A DNA stretch of 5,611 bases from Clostridia bacterium (GCA_900759575.1 CAAEVU010000169.1:1-5611), one strand, 5' to 3'; counted from the stretch's first letter, positions 1 to 5,611 are shown. The notes: generated by a model from the letters alone, not told the origin. Made by a program: numbers and translations.

Positions 1-1182
1 CCCGTCTACTGGGACAAGATGCTCATCAACGCCTCCCAGGTGACCAACCCCTCCATTGACCCCTTGCGGGAGCCTATGGAAACCAAAACATTCCTGGGCC
101 GCAAGCCCACCCACATCCGCCGGGACAGCGAAGGGAACATCGTTCCCGACCTGCCTCCCCAGCTGGAGCTTTCCACCCCCATCATGTTCTCCGCCATGAG
201 TTACGGCTCCATCAGCTATAACGCTCACGAGAGCCTTGCACGGGCCGCGGAAAAGCTGGGCATCTACTACAACACCGGTGAAGGCGGTCTGCACCAGGAC
301 TTTTATAAGTATGGCAAGAACACCATTGTGCAGGTGGCTTCGGGCCGGTTCGGCGTGCACAAGGATTACCTCAACGCCGGCGCCGCCATCGAAATCAAAA
401 TGGGCCAGGGCGCAAAACCCGGCATCGGCGGTCATCTGCCCGGCGCCAAAATCGTGGGTGACGTTTCCCGTACCAGAATGATCCCTCAGGGCACCGACGC
501 CATCTCCCCTGCCCCCCATCACGACATCTACTCCATTGAAGATCTGCGTCAGCTGGTATTTTCTTTGAAAGAAGCCACTCACCACGAAAAGCCCGTCATT
601 GTAAAGATCGCCGCAGTGCACAATGTAGCAGCCATTGCTTCCGGCATTGCACGCAGCGGTGCTGACATCATTGCCATTGACGGTTTCCGCGGCGGTACCG
701 GCGCAGCTCCCACCCGTATCCGGGATAACGTGGGTATTCCCATTGAATTGGCCTTGGCAGCGGTGGACCAGCGCCTCCGTGACGAGGGTATCCGAGAAAA
801 TGTATCCCTGGTAGTGGGCGGTTCCATCCGTTCCAGTGCCGATGCTCTGAAAGCCATCATGCTGGGCGCGGATGCCGTATACATCGCCACAGCAGCGCTG
901 CTGGCTTTGGGTTGCCACCTGTGCCGCAGCTGCCATGGCGGCAAATGCAACTGGGGCATTGCCACCCAGCGTCCAGAGCTGGTAAAGCGTCTGAACCCTG
1001 ACGTGGGTACAGAACATCTGGTAAACCTGGTGAACGCATGGACCCACGAAATGAAAGAAATGATGGGCGGCATGGGCATCAACTCCATCGAAGCCCTGCG
1101 GGGCAACCGCCTGATGCTTCGGGGCATTGGCCTGACCGACGCGGAACTGCGGATTTTGGGCATCCGCCACGCCGGCGAATAA
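1..1182 (+). CDS. gltB: Glutamate synthase FMN/Fe-S catalytic domain protein, 5' end outside window
   Basis: This is the C-terminal 393 codons of a glutamate synthase central/FMN domain protein (COG0069 type). The frame is open from base 1, so the true start lies upstream; the ATG at 19 is internal (it follows YWDK). The family converts 2-oxoglutarate plus glutamine-derived ammonia to two glutamates in the cytoplasm, using FMN and a 3Fe-4S cluster. Visible family motifs, in fragment numbering, are MGQGAKPGIGGHLPG near residue 130, VKIAA near 200, DGFRGGTGAAP near 230, and GGSIRSSADALKAIMLGAD near 280. Next come C305, C311 and C316, which match the C-x5-C-x4-C cluster motif of glutamate synthases and are followed by GIATQ. 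C308 is an additional cysteine. The short C-terminus (about 75 residues after the cysteines) shows no GXGXG domain, and no glutaminase domain lies in the window. This suggests a split-subunit enzyme, with partners presumably encoded upstream or elsewhere. The symbol is by family; locally it could be named differently. Confidence 0.93.
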   Translation, partial: PVYWDKMLINASQVTNPSIDPLREPMETKTFLGRKPTHIRRDSEGNIVPDLPPQLELSTPIMFSAMSYGSISYNAHESLARAAEKLGIYYNTGEGGLHQDFYKYGKNTIVQVASGRFGVHKDYLNAGAAIEIKMGQGAKPGIGGHLPGAKIVGDVSRTRMIPQGTDAISPAPHHDIYSIEDLRQLVFSLKEATHHEKPVIVKIAAVHNVAAIASGIARSGADIIAIDGFRGGTGAAPTRIRDNVGIPIELALAAVDQRLRDEGIRENVSLVVGGSIRSSADALKAIMLGADAVYIATAALLALGCHLCRSCHGGKCNWGIATQRPELVKRLNPDVGTEHLVNLVNAWTHEMKEMMGGMGINSIEALRGNRLMLRGIGLTDAELRILGIRHAGE

Positions 1183-1198
1183 GAAAACAGCTCAACGC

Positions 1199-1227
1199 TT
1201 TTTTCCAAAGAAAAATTGTAGTATAAT
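1199..1227 (+). promoter_or_regulatory. Candidate promoter for the GS-like/ANTAR genes
   Basis: A perfect -10 hexamer TATAAT lies at 1222-1227 in the AT-rich middle of the 80-base gap after the glutamate synthase gene. The -35 position (about 1199-1204, 17 bases upstream) is only a T-run, TTTTTT, so the match rests mainly on the -10. A start near 1234 would give a leader of about 29 bases before the ATG at 1263. No convincing terminator separates it from the upstream gene, so read-through from glutamate synthase is also possible. Confidence 0.5.
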
Positions 1228-1262
1228 AGGTTAGGAAACCAGACAGGAAAGGCGGCGGCGCA

Positions 1263-2420
1263 ATGCGCTATTCGGAAGCGGATATCCGAGAGTTTATCGC
1301 GGATAACGACGTAAAATTCATCAAATTTTCTTTCTGTGACGTGTTCGGCAACCAAAAAATCATTTCGGTACTGCCTTCGGTGTTGCCCCGGGCGTTTGCT
1401 CAGGGTATCGCCGTAGACGCGTCCCGCATTGAAGGCTTTTATAAACCCGGGGACAGCGAGCTCTTTCTTTTCCCCGATACCGACACCATATCCTTACTGC
1501 CCTGGCGGCCCTCCCACGGGAGGGTGGCCAGATTTTACTGCCATATCAAAGACCAGGAGGGCAAGGAATTTGCCCAGGATGGCCGAAAAATCCTTCGGGA
1601 TGCGGTGGAATACGCCAAAAACCGGAATATCCGTGTGAATTTTGGCGCGGAAAACGACTTCTATCTGTTCCGCACCGACGACGAAGGGGAACCCACCGAC
1701 CTTCCCTTCGACAACGCAGGATTTATGGATGAGGCTCCCGAGGATCGGGGCGAGGACGTGCGCCGGGACATTTGCCTCACTCTGGAGGCCATGGGCATTG
1801 AACCTCAATATTCCCAGCATATCAGCGGACCGGGACAAAACCGCATTGATTTTGCCCCGGCCCCTGCATTGGAGTGCGCCGATAACGTCATCACCTTCCG
1901 CTCGGTGGTCAAGATGATGGCAACCCGCAACGGCTTATGGGCCGCTTTTTCTCCCAAACCTATCCCCGACCAAGCAGGCAACGGATTCCGGATCGCCATG
2001 CGGCCTACCCAAAACGGGGAAAGCTGCACCGATTCCTTTATGGCGGGGATTTTGGCACGTTTTCATGAAATGGAGGTATTCTTCAACCCCCGGGAAGAAT
2101 CCTATGAACGTCTTGGCACTTTTGGCGCTCCCGACACCGTAGGCTGGGCGGACACAGGCAGAATGAGCCTGCTGCGCCGCAAGCCCGACGGCCGCATTGA
2201 ACTTTCCGCCGCCGACGGCGCAGCCAATCCCTATTTGGCCTTTGCCCTGCTGATCTACGCCGGCGTGGACGGAGTGGAACAGGGACTTTCTCTGGAGGCT
2301 TTGGAAACCGGGGCACCCCTGGCCCGTTCTTTGGCGGAAGCAAAAGCTTTGTGCCGAGAAAGCGATTTTCTCAAGGGAATCCTTCCCAGGGAGATTCTCC
2401 GTGCTTACGCCAGCGCGTAA
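1263..2420 (+). CDS. Glutamine synthetase family protein, short and with altered active-site residues
   Basis: A 385-residue protein with the type I glutamine synthetase fold: an N-terminal beta-grasp domain (about 15-100, with DASRIEGF at 52-59 and LLPWRP at 78-83) and the catalytic domain (about 105-345, with PEDRGEDVRRDI, PKP at 231-233, SYERL at 280-284 and ANPYLAFA at 321-328). The start is supported by an AGGAAAGGCGG ribosome binding site at 1245-1255. Typical family members have about 440-470 residues; here the region after ANPYLAFA is about 50 residues shorter. By hand alignment to the Salmonella enzyme, E130, D132 and E313 remain for E129, E131 and E357. However, E212 is I187, E220 is R194, H269 is R243, N264 is A238, R359 is S315, and the ammonia-site E327 is lost near G288. 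The fold is sure; synthesis of glutamine is doubtful. It overlaps the next gene by 20 bases, so the two are probably co-translated. It could be a divergent ligase on another substrate or a regulatory pseudoenzyme. Confidence 0.9.
   Translation: MRYSEADIREFIADNDVKFIKFSFCDVFGNQKIISVLPSVLPRAFAQGIAVDASRIEGFYKPGDSELFLFPDTDTISLLPWRPSHGRVARFYCHIKDQEGKEFAQDGRKILRDAVEYAKNRNIRVNFGAENDFYLFRTDDEGEPTDLPFDNAGFMDEAPEDRGEDVRRDICLTLEAMGIEPQYSQHISGPGQNRIDFAPAPALECADNVITFRSVVKMMATRNGLWAAFSPKPIPDQAGNGFRIAMRPTQNGESCTDSFMAGILARFHEMEVFFNPREESYERLGTFGAPDTVGWADTGRMSLLRRKPDGRIELSAADGAANPYLAFALLIYAGVDGVEQGLSLEALETGAPLARSLAEAKALCRESDFLKGILPREILRAYASA
2388..2394 (+). promoter_or_regulatory. Ribosome binding site of the ANTAR gene, inside the GS-like gene
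   Basis: AGGGAGA lies 6 bases before the GTG at 2401, within the final codons of the glutamine synthetase homologue. It supports the GTG start over the next in-frame GTG at 2446, and it implies translational coupling of the two genes. Confidence 0.65.
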
Positions 2421-3000
2421 AGAGACCCAGCAAGCGGACCGCAGAGTGCTCATTGTCTCCTCCGGCGAAAAGGGGAGAACACAGTGGGAAAAGCTTCTGG
2501 AAGAAGGGGGCTTCCGGGAGCTGGGCTTTGCCGCCAGCGGCGGCGAAGCCAGACGGTTGCTGCTTTCTGGAGATTGGGATATTCTGGTGATCAACGCGCC
2601 TTTGTCCGACGAGTTTGGTCATCAGCTTGCCATGGACGCCGCCGAGGAGGGTTATGGGGCGCTTTTGGCAGTAAAAAGCGAGCTGTGGGAAGAAGTAAGC
2701 GCCCGGGTTTCTTCTTTTGGCGTGCTCACCCTGGGAAAACCCTTTTCCCGGGGAATATTTGCGCAAGCCTTGGGACTGCTTCAAGCAAGCCAAGCTAAAG
2801 CGGAAAAATACCGCATTGAAAACGAAAAGCTCCGTATGAAATTGGAAGAATTGCGGATTATTTCACGGGCCAAATGTCTCTTGGTGGAATACCTCCACCT
2901 CAACGAAGAGCAGGCTCACAAATATATCGAACGCGAAGCCATGGAAGAGCGGAAGACCCGCCGGGCTGTTGCGGAAGAGATTCTGCGGGAATACGGCTGA
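2401..3000 (+). CDS. ANTAR-domain antitermination regulator with degenerate receiver domain
   Basis: A 199-residue two-domain regulator. Residues about 15-125 resemble a response-regulator receiver (VLIVSS at 16-21, DWDILVIN at 58-65, conserved Lys in GKP at 112-114). The acidic pair that normally follows the first strand is S20-S21, and the phosphoacceptor Asp position reads as N65, so phosphorylation looks impossible. Residues about 128-150 form a charged heptad-like linker, probably a coiled coil. Residues 146-199 are an ANTAR domain: LEELRIISRAKCLL, then LNEEQAHKYIEREAM and RAVAEEIL. ANTAR proteins bind paired hexaloop RNA hairpins and prevent transcription termination; NasT/AmiR/EutV are known members, and ANTAR regulators next to clostridial glnA genes have been described. 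The GTG start has a good binding site and overlaps the preceding gene by 20 bases, so the two are likely one transcription and translation unit. The RNA target is not visible here. Confidence 0.9.
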   Translation: MLTPARKETQQADRRVLIVSSGEKGRTQWEKLLEEGGFRELGFAASGGEARRLLLSGDWDILVINAPLSDEFGHQLAMDAAEEGYGALLAVKSELWEEVSARVSSFGVLTLGKPFSRGIFAQALGLLQASQAKAEKYRIENEKLRMKLEELRIISRAKCLLVEYLHLNEEQAHKYIEREAMEERKTRRAVAEEILREYG

Positions 3001-3030
3001 CAGCGGCCGGACAGATTCACTGGTATGGGA

Positions 3031-3039
3031 AAGGAAGGA
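3031..3039 (+). promoter_or_regulatory. Ribosome binding site that points to a TTG start for purF
   Basis: AAGGAAGGA lies 6 bases before the TTG at 3046. The upstream in-frame ATG at 3025 has no comparable site (only GGACAG near 3008), and this purine-rich run would then be coding sequence. This favours TTG as the real start. Confidence 0.6.
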
Positions 3040-3045
3040 TTTGCT

Positions 3046-4488
3046 TTGGACGAGATCTATCAGCTTGAAAAGCTTCACGAAGAGTGCGCTGTAGTTGGGG
3101 TGAGCCTAAAAGAAAACAGCGATTCCGAGGAAGCTGCGGGCATTTGCTATAACGGACTTTTGGCCATGCAGCACCGCGGCCAAGAAGGTGCTGGCATTGC
3201 TGCTGCCCGGCGCAACGCCATCTACTGTCATAAAGACGTGGGTTTAGTGACGGAAGCGTTCCCTCCGGCGGAAATGGAAAAACTTCCGGGGGCAAGGCAG
3301 GCTATCGGACACGCCAGATACTCCACCACCGGTTCCAATACCATTTCCAACGTGCAGCCCTTTGTGACAGAATTCCTCACAGGCCGTATTGCCACCGCCC
3401 ACAACGGAAACGTGGTCAACGCCCGGGAGATTCGGGAAAAACTTACGCCCTTTGGACTTGATTTTTCCGCCACCAGCGACAGCGAGGTCATCTCGTCCCT
3501 GATTGCTTACAAAACCATTCGCGCCAGAGACCTGCTTACCGGCGTCAAAGAAGCCTGCAAGCTTTTGGTGGGCGCCTATTCTCTGGTGGTTCTTTCCGGC
3601 GAAGGAAAATTGGTGGCCATCCGTGACCCCAACGGCTATCGCCCCCTGTGCCTGGGCGAAAACGACTCCGGCGTGGTGGTGGCCTCAGAAAGCTGCGCGC
3701 TGGACAGCTGCGGTTTTCGTTTCGTTCGGGATATTCAGCCCGGAGAAGCGGTGTTGATCGAAAACGGCAAAGTGATTCACAGCGAGATCTGCCTGCGGGC
3801 TCCGCGGCAAAGTCTGTGCGTCTTTGAATACGTTTATTTCGCCCGGCCCGATTCTGTCATCGACGGCCTGAGCGTTTACCAAGCCCGACTGAACATGGGC
3901 AGAATGCTGGCAAAGGAGCACCCTGTCGACGCGGATGTGGTCTGCGGCGTACCGGACAGCGGTCTGGAAGCCGCCATGGGATACGCCTTGGAAAGCGGCA
4001 TCCCCATTGCCACAGGTTTTGTGAAAAACCGTTATATCGGCAGAAGCTTTATTTTCCCCACCCAAGCCCAGCGTGAAAACGCTGTTTCTATGAAGCTCAA
4101 TCCCCTGCGGGCCGCAGTGGAGGGAAAACGAGTGGTACTGGTGGACGACTCCATCGTCCGGGGTACCACTTGTGCCAGAATCGTGGCGGCTATACGGAAT
4201 GCCGGAGCCAAAGAGGTCCATTTGCTGATCTCTTCCCCGCCCTTCCGGCACACCTGCTATTTCGGCACGGACATCGGCAGCGAGGACAACTTGATCGCCA
4301 ATCAGCTCACCATTCCGGAAATCGAGAAAAAGACCGGGGCAGACTCCCTGGGATACATCAGCGTGGAAGGCTTGTTGGAAGCCTGTCGGGACAGCGGACT
4401 GCCGCTGTGCACCGGATGTTTTACGGGCAATTACGCCACGCAAGTGGAAGACGCTTCCAAAGACTCTTTGGAGCAAGAAGAGGTTTAA
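3046..4488 (+). CDS. purF: Amidophosphoribosyltransferase (glutamine PRPP amidotransferase), Fe-S type
   Basis: Makes 5-phosphoribosylamine from PRPP and glutamine, the first committed step of purine synthesis, in the cytoplasm. With the TTG start it has 480 residues. A 13-residue propeptide ends at HEE before C14, the expected N-terminal nucleophile after self-cleavage. The Ntn glutaminase domain (about 14-245) shows MQHRGQEGAG, GHARYSTTG with R91, and the HNGN loop with N120-G121. The phosphoribosyltransferase domain (about 265-460) has the PRPP motif VLVDDSIVRGTT with D367-D368. C258, C404, C455 and C458 match the four ligands of the 4Fe-4S cluster in Bacillus-type PurF, which suggests oxygen-sensitive stability. 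An alternative ATG at 3025 would add 7 residues (propeptide 20). The gene lies 45 bases after the ANTAR gene with no clear promoter of its own and ends before a strong terminator, so it may be the last gene of that transcript. No other purine gene is present in the window. Confidence 0.96.
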   Translation: MDEIYQLEKLHEECAVVGVSLKENSDSEEAAGICYNGLLAMQHRGQEGAGIAAARRNAIYCHKDVGLVTEAFPPAEMEKLPGARQAIGHARYSTTGSNTISNVQPFVTEFLTGRIATAHNGNVVNAREIREKLTPFGLDFSATSDSEVISSLIAYKTIRARDLLTGVKEACKLLVGAYSLVVLSGEGKLVAIRDPNGYRPLCLGENDSGVVVASESCALDSCGFRFVRDIQPGEAVLIENGKVIHSEICLRAPRQSLCVFEYVYFARPDSVIDGLSVYQARLNMGRMLAKEHPVDADVVCGVPDSGLEAAMGYALESGIPIATGFVKNRYIGRSFIFPTQAQRENAVSMKLNPLRAAVEGKRVVLVDDSIVRGTTCARIVAAIRNAGAKEVHLLISSPPFRHTCYFGTDIGSEDNLIANQLTIPEIEKKTGADSLGYISVEGLLEACRDSGLPLCTGCFTGNYATQVEDASKDSLEQEEV

Positions 4489-4495
4489 CATAACA

Positions 4496-4527
4496 AAAAA
4501 GAGAGAGGGCTTTTCCTCTCTCTTTTT
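4496..4527. terminator. Bidirectional rho-independent terminator between purF and the YbaK-like gene
   Basis: A perfect 13-base-pair inverted repeat: AAAAAGAGAGAGG at 4496-4508 pairs with CCTCTCTCTTTTT at 4515-4527 around a 6-base loop, GCTTTT. On the plus strand it is followed by GTTTT, and on the minus strand by a T-run from the A-tract at 4495-4500. It lies just after the purF stop and before the end of the convergent gene, so it fits both. Confidence 0.92.
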
Positions 4528-4559
4528 GTTTTACAATGCTTTGCTGTTCTATATCTATA

Positions 4560-5048
4560 TTAAGAAGCAGTGCTTTCCTGTTCATAGCCTTTGCATACAT
4601 CCACCCATTGCAAGAAACGGGAGGTTTCCTCCAGCTGGGATATAGTCAACTCAATGGCAGAATTCCCGCTGCCGCACGCCGGGAATACCGTTTGAAAGCG
4701 TTGCAGCGACTGATCCAAATACACTTTCACACCCTCTTTCACCCCAAAGGGACAAACTCCGCCCACAGGATGCCCTATCCAATCCAGCACTTGTTGGGGA
4801 GTAAGCATTTTAGCTTTCTGGTGAAAAAACGCCTTGTATTTGGCGTTATCGATTTTTGCGTCCCCTGCCGCCACAATGAGAATGGGGCTTTCCCCCACCT
4901 GGAACGACAATGTTTTGGCAATGCGGGCAGGCTCGCAGCCAAGAGCGTTGGCGGCAAGTTCCACCGTAGCACTGGACTCTTCCAGCTCCCGGATCTTCCC
5001 GTCCATTCCAAACTGTCTTAAATAGTCTTTTACTGCTTCCACAGACAT
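4560..5048 (-). CDS. YbaK/EbsC-type aminoacyl-tRNA deacylase family protein
   Basis: A 162-residue single-domain protein of the YbaK/ProX/EbsC family. Characterised members hydrolyse mischarged tRNA(Pro), for example Cys- or Ala-tRNA(Pro), and protect translation fidelity in the cytoplasm. Family signatures are ESSATVELAANALG at 24-37, the IAKTLSF block at 43-49 with K45 in the position of the conserved lysine, and the glycine motif GHPVGGVCPFG at 92-102. Near the C-terminus is CGSGNSAIEL at 125-134. Length is normal for the family. I chose the ATG at 5046-5048 because MSVEAVKDYL is the usual family N-terminus and AGAGGG lies 6 bases upstream. The in-frame ATG at 5082-5084 would add 12 atypical residues and has GGAGG directly abutting it. 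The gene converges on purF at the shared terminator. The substrate cannot be decided from sequence alone. Confidence 0.93.
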   Translation of the reverse strand: MSVEAVKDYLRQFGMDGKIRELEESSATVELAANALGCEPARIAKTLSFQVGESPILIVAAGDAKIDNAKYKAFFHQKAKMLTPQQVLDWIGHPVGGVCPFGVKEGVKVYLDQSLQRFQTVFPACGSGNSAIELTISQLEETSRFLQWVDVCKGYEQESTAS

Positions 5049-5054
5049 AGGAAT

Positions 5055-5060
5055 CCCTCT
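5055..5060 (-). promoter_or_regulatory. Ribosome binding site of the YbaK-like gene
   Basis: On the minus strand AGAGGG lies 6 bases before the ATG at 5048. It supports this start over the ATG at 5084, whose GGAGG touches the start codon. Confidence 0.6.
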
Positions 5061-5075
5061 TTTCCCTTGTTTTAT

Positions 5076-5104
5076 TTGCGCCATCCTCCAAATTGCGGTA
5101 TACT
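5076..5104 (+). promoter_or_regulatory. Promoter of the NYN-domain gene
   Basis: TTGCGC at 5076-5081 and TATACT at 5099-5104 are separated by 17 bases, a good sigma-A type arrangement. Transcription would begin near 5111 and give a leader of about 65 bases that contains the hairpin at 5132-5157. Confidence 0.6.
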
Positions 5105-5126
5105 AGAAGCAACATAAGCGTTACAA
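5097..5126 (-). promoter_or_regulatory. Promoter of the YbaK-like gene, overlapping the divergent promoter
   Basis: Read on the minus strand, TTGTAA (5126-5121) and TATACC (5102-5097) are separated by 18 bases. Transcription would start near 5090. A start there leaves a leader of about 40 bases to the ATG at 5048, and only about 5 bases to the upstream ATG at 5084, which again favours the 5048 start. The -10 element shares GTATAC with the plus-strand -10. Confidence 0.5.
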
Positions 5127-5131
5127 AGAAC

Positions 5132-5157
5132 GAGGGCGGGTACTCCACCCGCGCCTC
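5132..5157 (+). promoter_or_regulatory. Leader hairpin just before the ribosome binding site of the NYN-domain gene
   Basis: GCGGGT (5136-5141) pairs with ACCCGC (5147-5152) around the loop ACTCC. GAGG (5132-5135) pairs with CCTC (5154-5157), leaving G5153 bulged, for 10 base pairs in total. It ends 3 bases before AGGAGG at 5161-5166. There is no T-run, so it is not a terminator. The same CCTC can alternatively pair with GAGG of the ribosome binding site. Confidence 0.5.
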
Positions 5158-5175
5158 TGTAGGAGGATAGACGTT

Positions 5176-5611
5176 ATGGCAAACGACTGCCGGTTCGCCG
5201 TGTTGATCGACGCGGACAACGTTTCAGTGAAATATATCAAAATCATTTTAGACGAAATATCAAAAGACGGGATCGCCACTTACAAGCGTATTTACGGGGA
5301 TTGGACAAATCCGTCCCTGATCTCCTGGAAAAGCGCCTTGCTGGACAATTCCATCATTCCCATCCAGCAATACAGCTACACCACCGGAAAAAACTCCACC
5401 GATTCCGCCATGATTATCGACGCCATGGACATTCTCTATTCCGGCAAGGTGGAAGGCTTCTGCCTGGTGTCCTCGGACAGCGATTTCACCCGTCTTGCCT
5501 CCCGGCTGCGGGAGTCGGGAATGACCGTGATCGGCATGGGAGAAAGCAAGACCCCCAATTCCTTTATCGCCGCCTGCAACAAATTCAAATATTTGGACAT
5601 TCTTTCTGCCG
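5176..5611 (+). CDS. NYN-domain protein (PIN-like nuclease fold), 3' end outside window
   Basis: The first 145 codons of a NYN-domain protein (COG1432/LabA-like). The domain spans about residues 6-142. The acidic residues expected at the metal-binding site of this PIN-like fold are visible: D12 in LIDADN, D76 in STDSAMIIDAMD, and D101/D103 in SSDSDF. YGDW at 40-43 and the GMGESKTPNSF segment near 120-130 also fit the family. NYN proteins are predicted metal-dependent ribonucleases in the cytoplasm; many carry a C-terminal RNA-binding OST-HTH domain, which here would lie beyond the window. The ATG at 5176 is supported by a perfect AGGAGG at 5161-5166 with 9-base spacing and by the upstream promoter. 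It is transcribed divergently from the YbaK-like gene. The RNA substrate is unknown, and nuclease activity is inference from the retained acidic residues. Confidence 0.92.
   Translation, partial: MANDCRFAVLIDADNVSVKYIKIILDEISKDGIATYKRIYGDWTNPSLISWKSALLDNSIIPIQQYSYTTGKNSTDSAMIIDAMDILYSGKVEGFCLVSSDSDFTRLASRLRESGMTVIGMGESKTPNSFIAACNKFKYLDILSA

Noticed and set aside
1183..1206. T-run after the glutamate synthase gene as a terminator
   Set aside because: Only a 3-base AGC/GCT stem precedes TTTTTT, which is too weak for a rho-independent terminator.
1183..1262. ANTAR target (two adjacent hairpins with six-base loops) before the GS homologue
   Set aside because: No pair of short stems with hexaloops was found here, nor in the gaps at 3001-3045 and 5105-5175. 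The target must lie outside the window, if it exists in cis at all.
1258..1268. GCGC-AAT-GCGC inverted repeat around the start codon of the GS homologue
   Set aside because: A 4-pair stem with a 3-base loop in a GC-rich segment is easily expected by chance and would be a weak structure.
1279..1288. 10-base perfect palindrome CGGATATCCG
   Set aside because: It lies within coding sequence with no second copy or regulatory context, so it is probably coincidental.
579..1355. 258-codon open frame on the minus strand
   Set aside because: It lies antisense to the glutamate synthase gene and the start of the GS homologue, has an Arg/Pro/Ser-rich composition typical of a shadow frame, and shows no recognisable motif.
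1935..2594. 219-codon open frame on the minus strand
   Set aside because: Antisense across the GS homologue and ANTAR genes, with low-complexity Ser/Pro/Arg composition and no motif.
3685..4491. 268-codon open frame on the minus strand
   Set aside because: It is fully antisense to purF, which has complete family motifs. No ribosome binding site or domain is seen for the antisense frame.
4536..5021. 161-codon open frame on the plus strand
   Set aside because: It is the antisense shadow of the YbaK-like gene. It starts right after the terminator with no ribosome binding site.
5049..5084. 12-residue N-terminal extension of the YbaK-like protein (ATG at 5084)
   Set aside because: The GGAGG touches the ATG, the extension is unlike family N-termini, and the predicted transcript starts only a few bases before it.

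Overview
The window looks like a chromosomal stretch from a Gram-positive, probably anaerobic, Clostridia-type bacterium (Oscillospiraceae/Lachnospiraceae-like). The reasons are moderate-to-high GC in mostly tightly packed genes, strong AGGAGG-like ribosome binding sites, a stand-alone glutamate synthase FMN-domain protein of the COG0069 type, a Bacillus-type PurF with propeptide and Fe-S cysteines, and an ANTAR regulator next to a glutamine synthetase homologue. This taxonomic placement is inference from gene types, not a database match. I see no tRNA, rRNA, insertion sequence, CRISPR array or phage gene.

Layout. Bases 1-1182 (+) hold the C-terminal part of a glutamate synthase catalytic protein that enters from outside the window. 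After an 80-base gap with a candidate promoter comes a glutamine synthetase homologue at 1263-2420 (+). It is short, and by hand alignment it has lost several metal- and substrate-binding residues. Its last 20 bases overlap an ANTAR-family regulator at 2401-3000 (+) whose receiver domain lacks the phosphorylation site. purF follows about 45 bases later (3046-4488, +, probably starting at TTG) and ends at a strong, symmetrical terminator at 4496-4527. That terminator also serves the convergent YbaK/EbsC-type aminoacyl-tRNA deacylase gene at 4560-5048 (-). The gap at 5049-5175 holds two divergent promoters that share one -10 region and a hairpin leader. It is followed by a NYN-domain (PIN-like nuclease fold) gene at 5176-5611 (+) that runs out of the window.

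How the genes fit together. The first four genes all concern glutamine and glutamate. Glutamate synthase consumes glutamine and makes glutamate. The glutamine synthetase homologue is either a divergent enzyme or a sensor. The ANTAR protein is of a class that controls transcription antitermination through RNA hairpins, often for nitrogen genes. PurF spends glutamine on the first committed step of purine synthesis. The observation most worth following is the translationally coupled pair of a GS homologue with apparently lost catalytic residues and an ANTAR protein with no phosphoacceptor. It could be a two-protein nitrogen sensor and RNA-binding switch; that function is inference. The second half (YbaK-like and NYN genes) looks like an unrelated housekeeping and RNA-quality-control neighbourhood.
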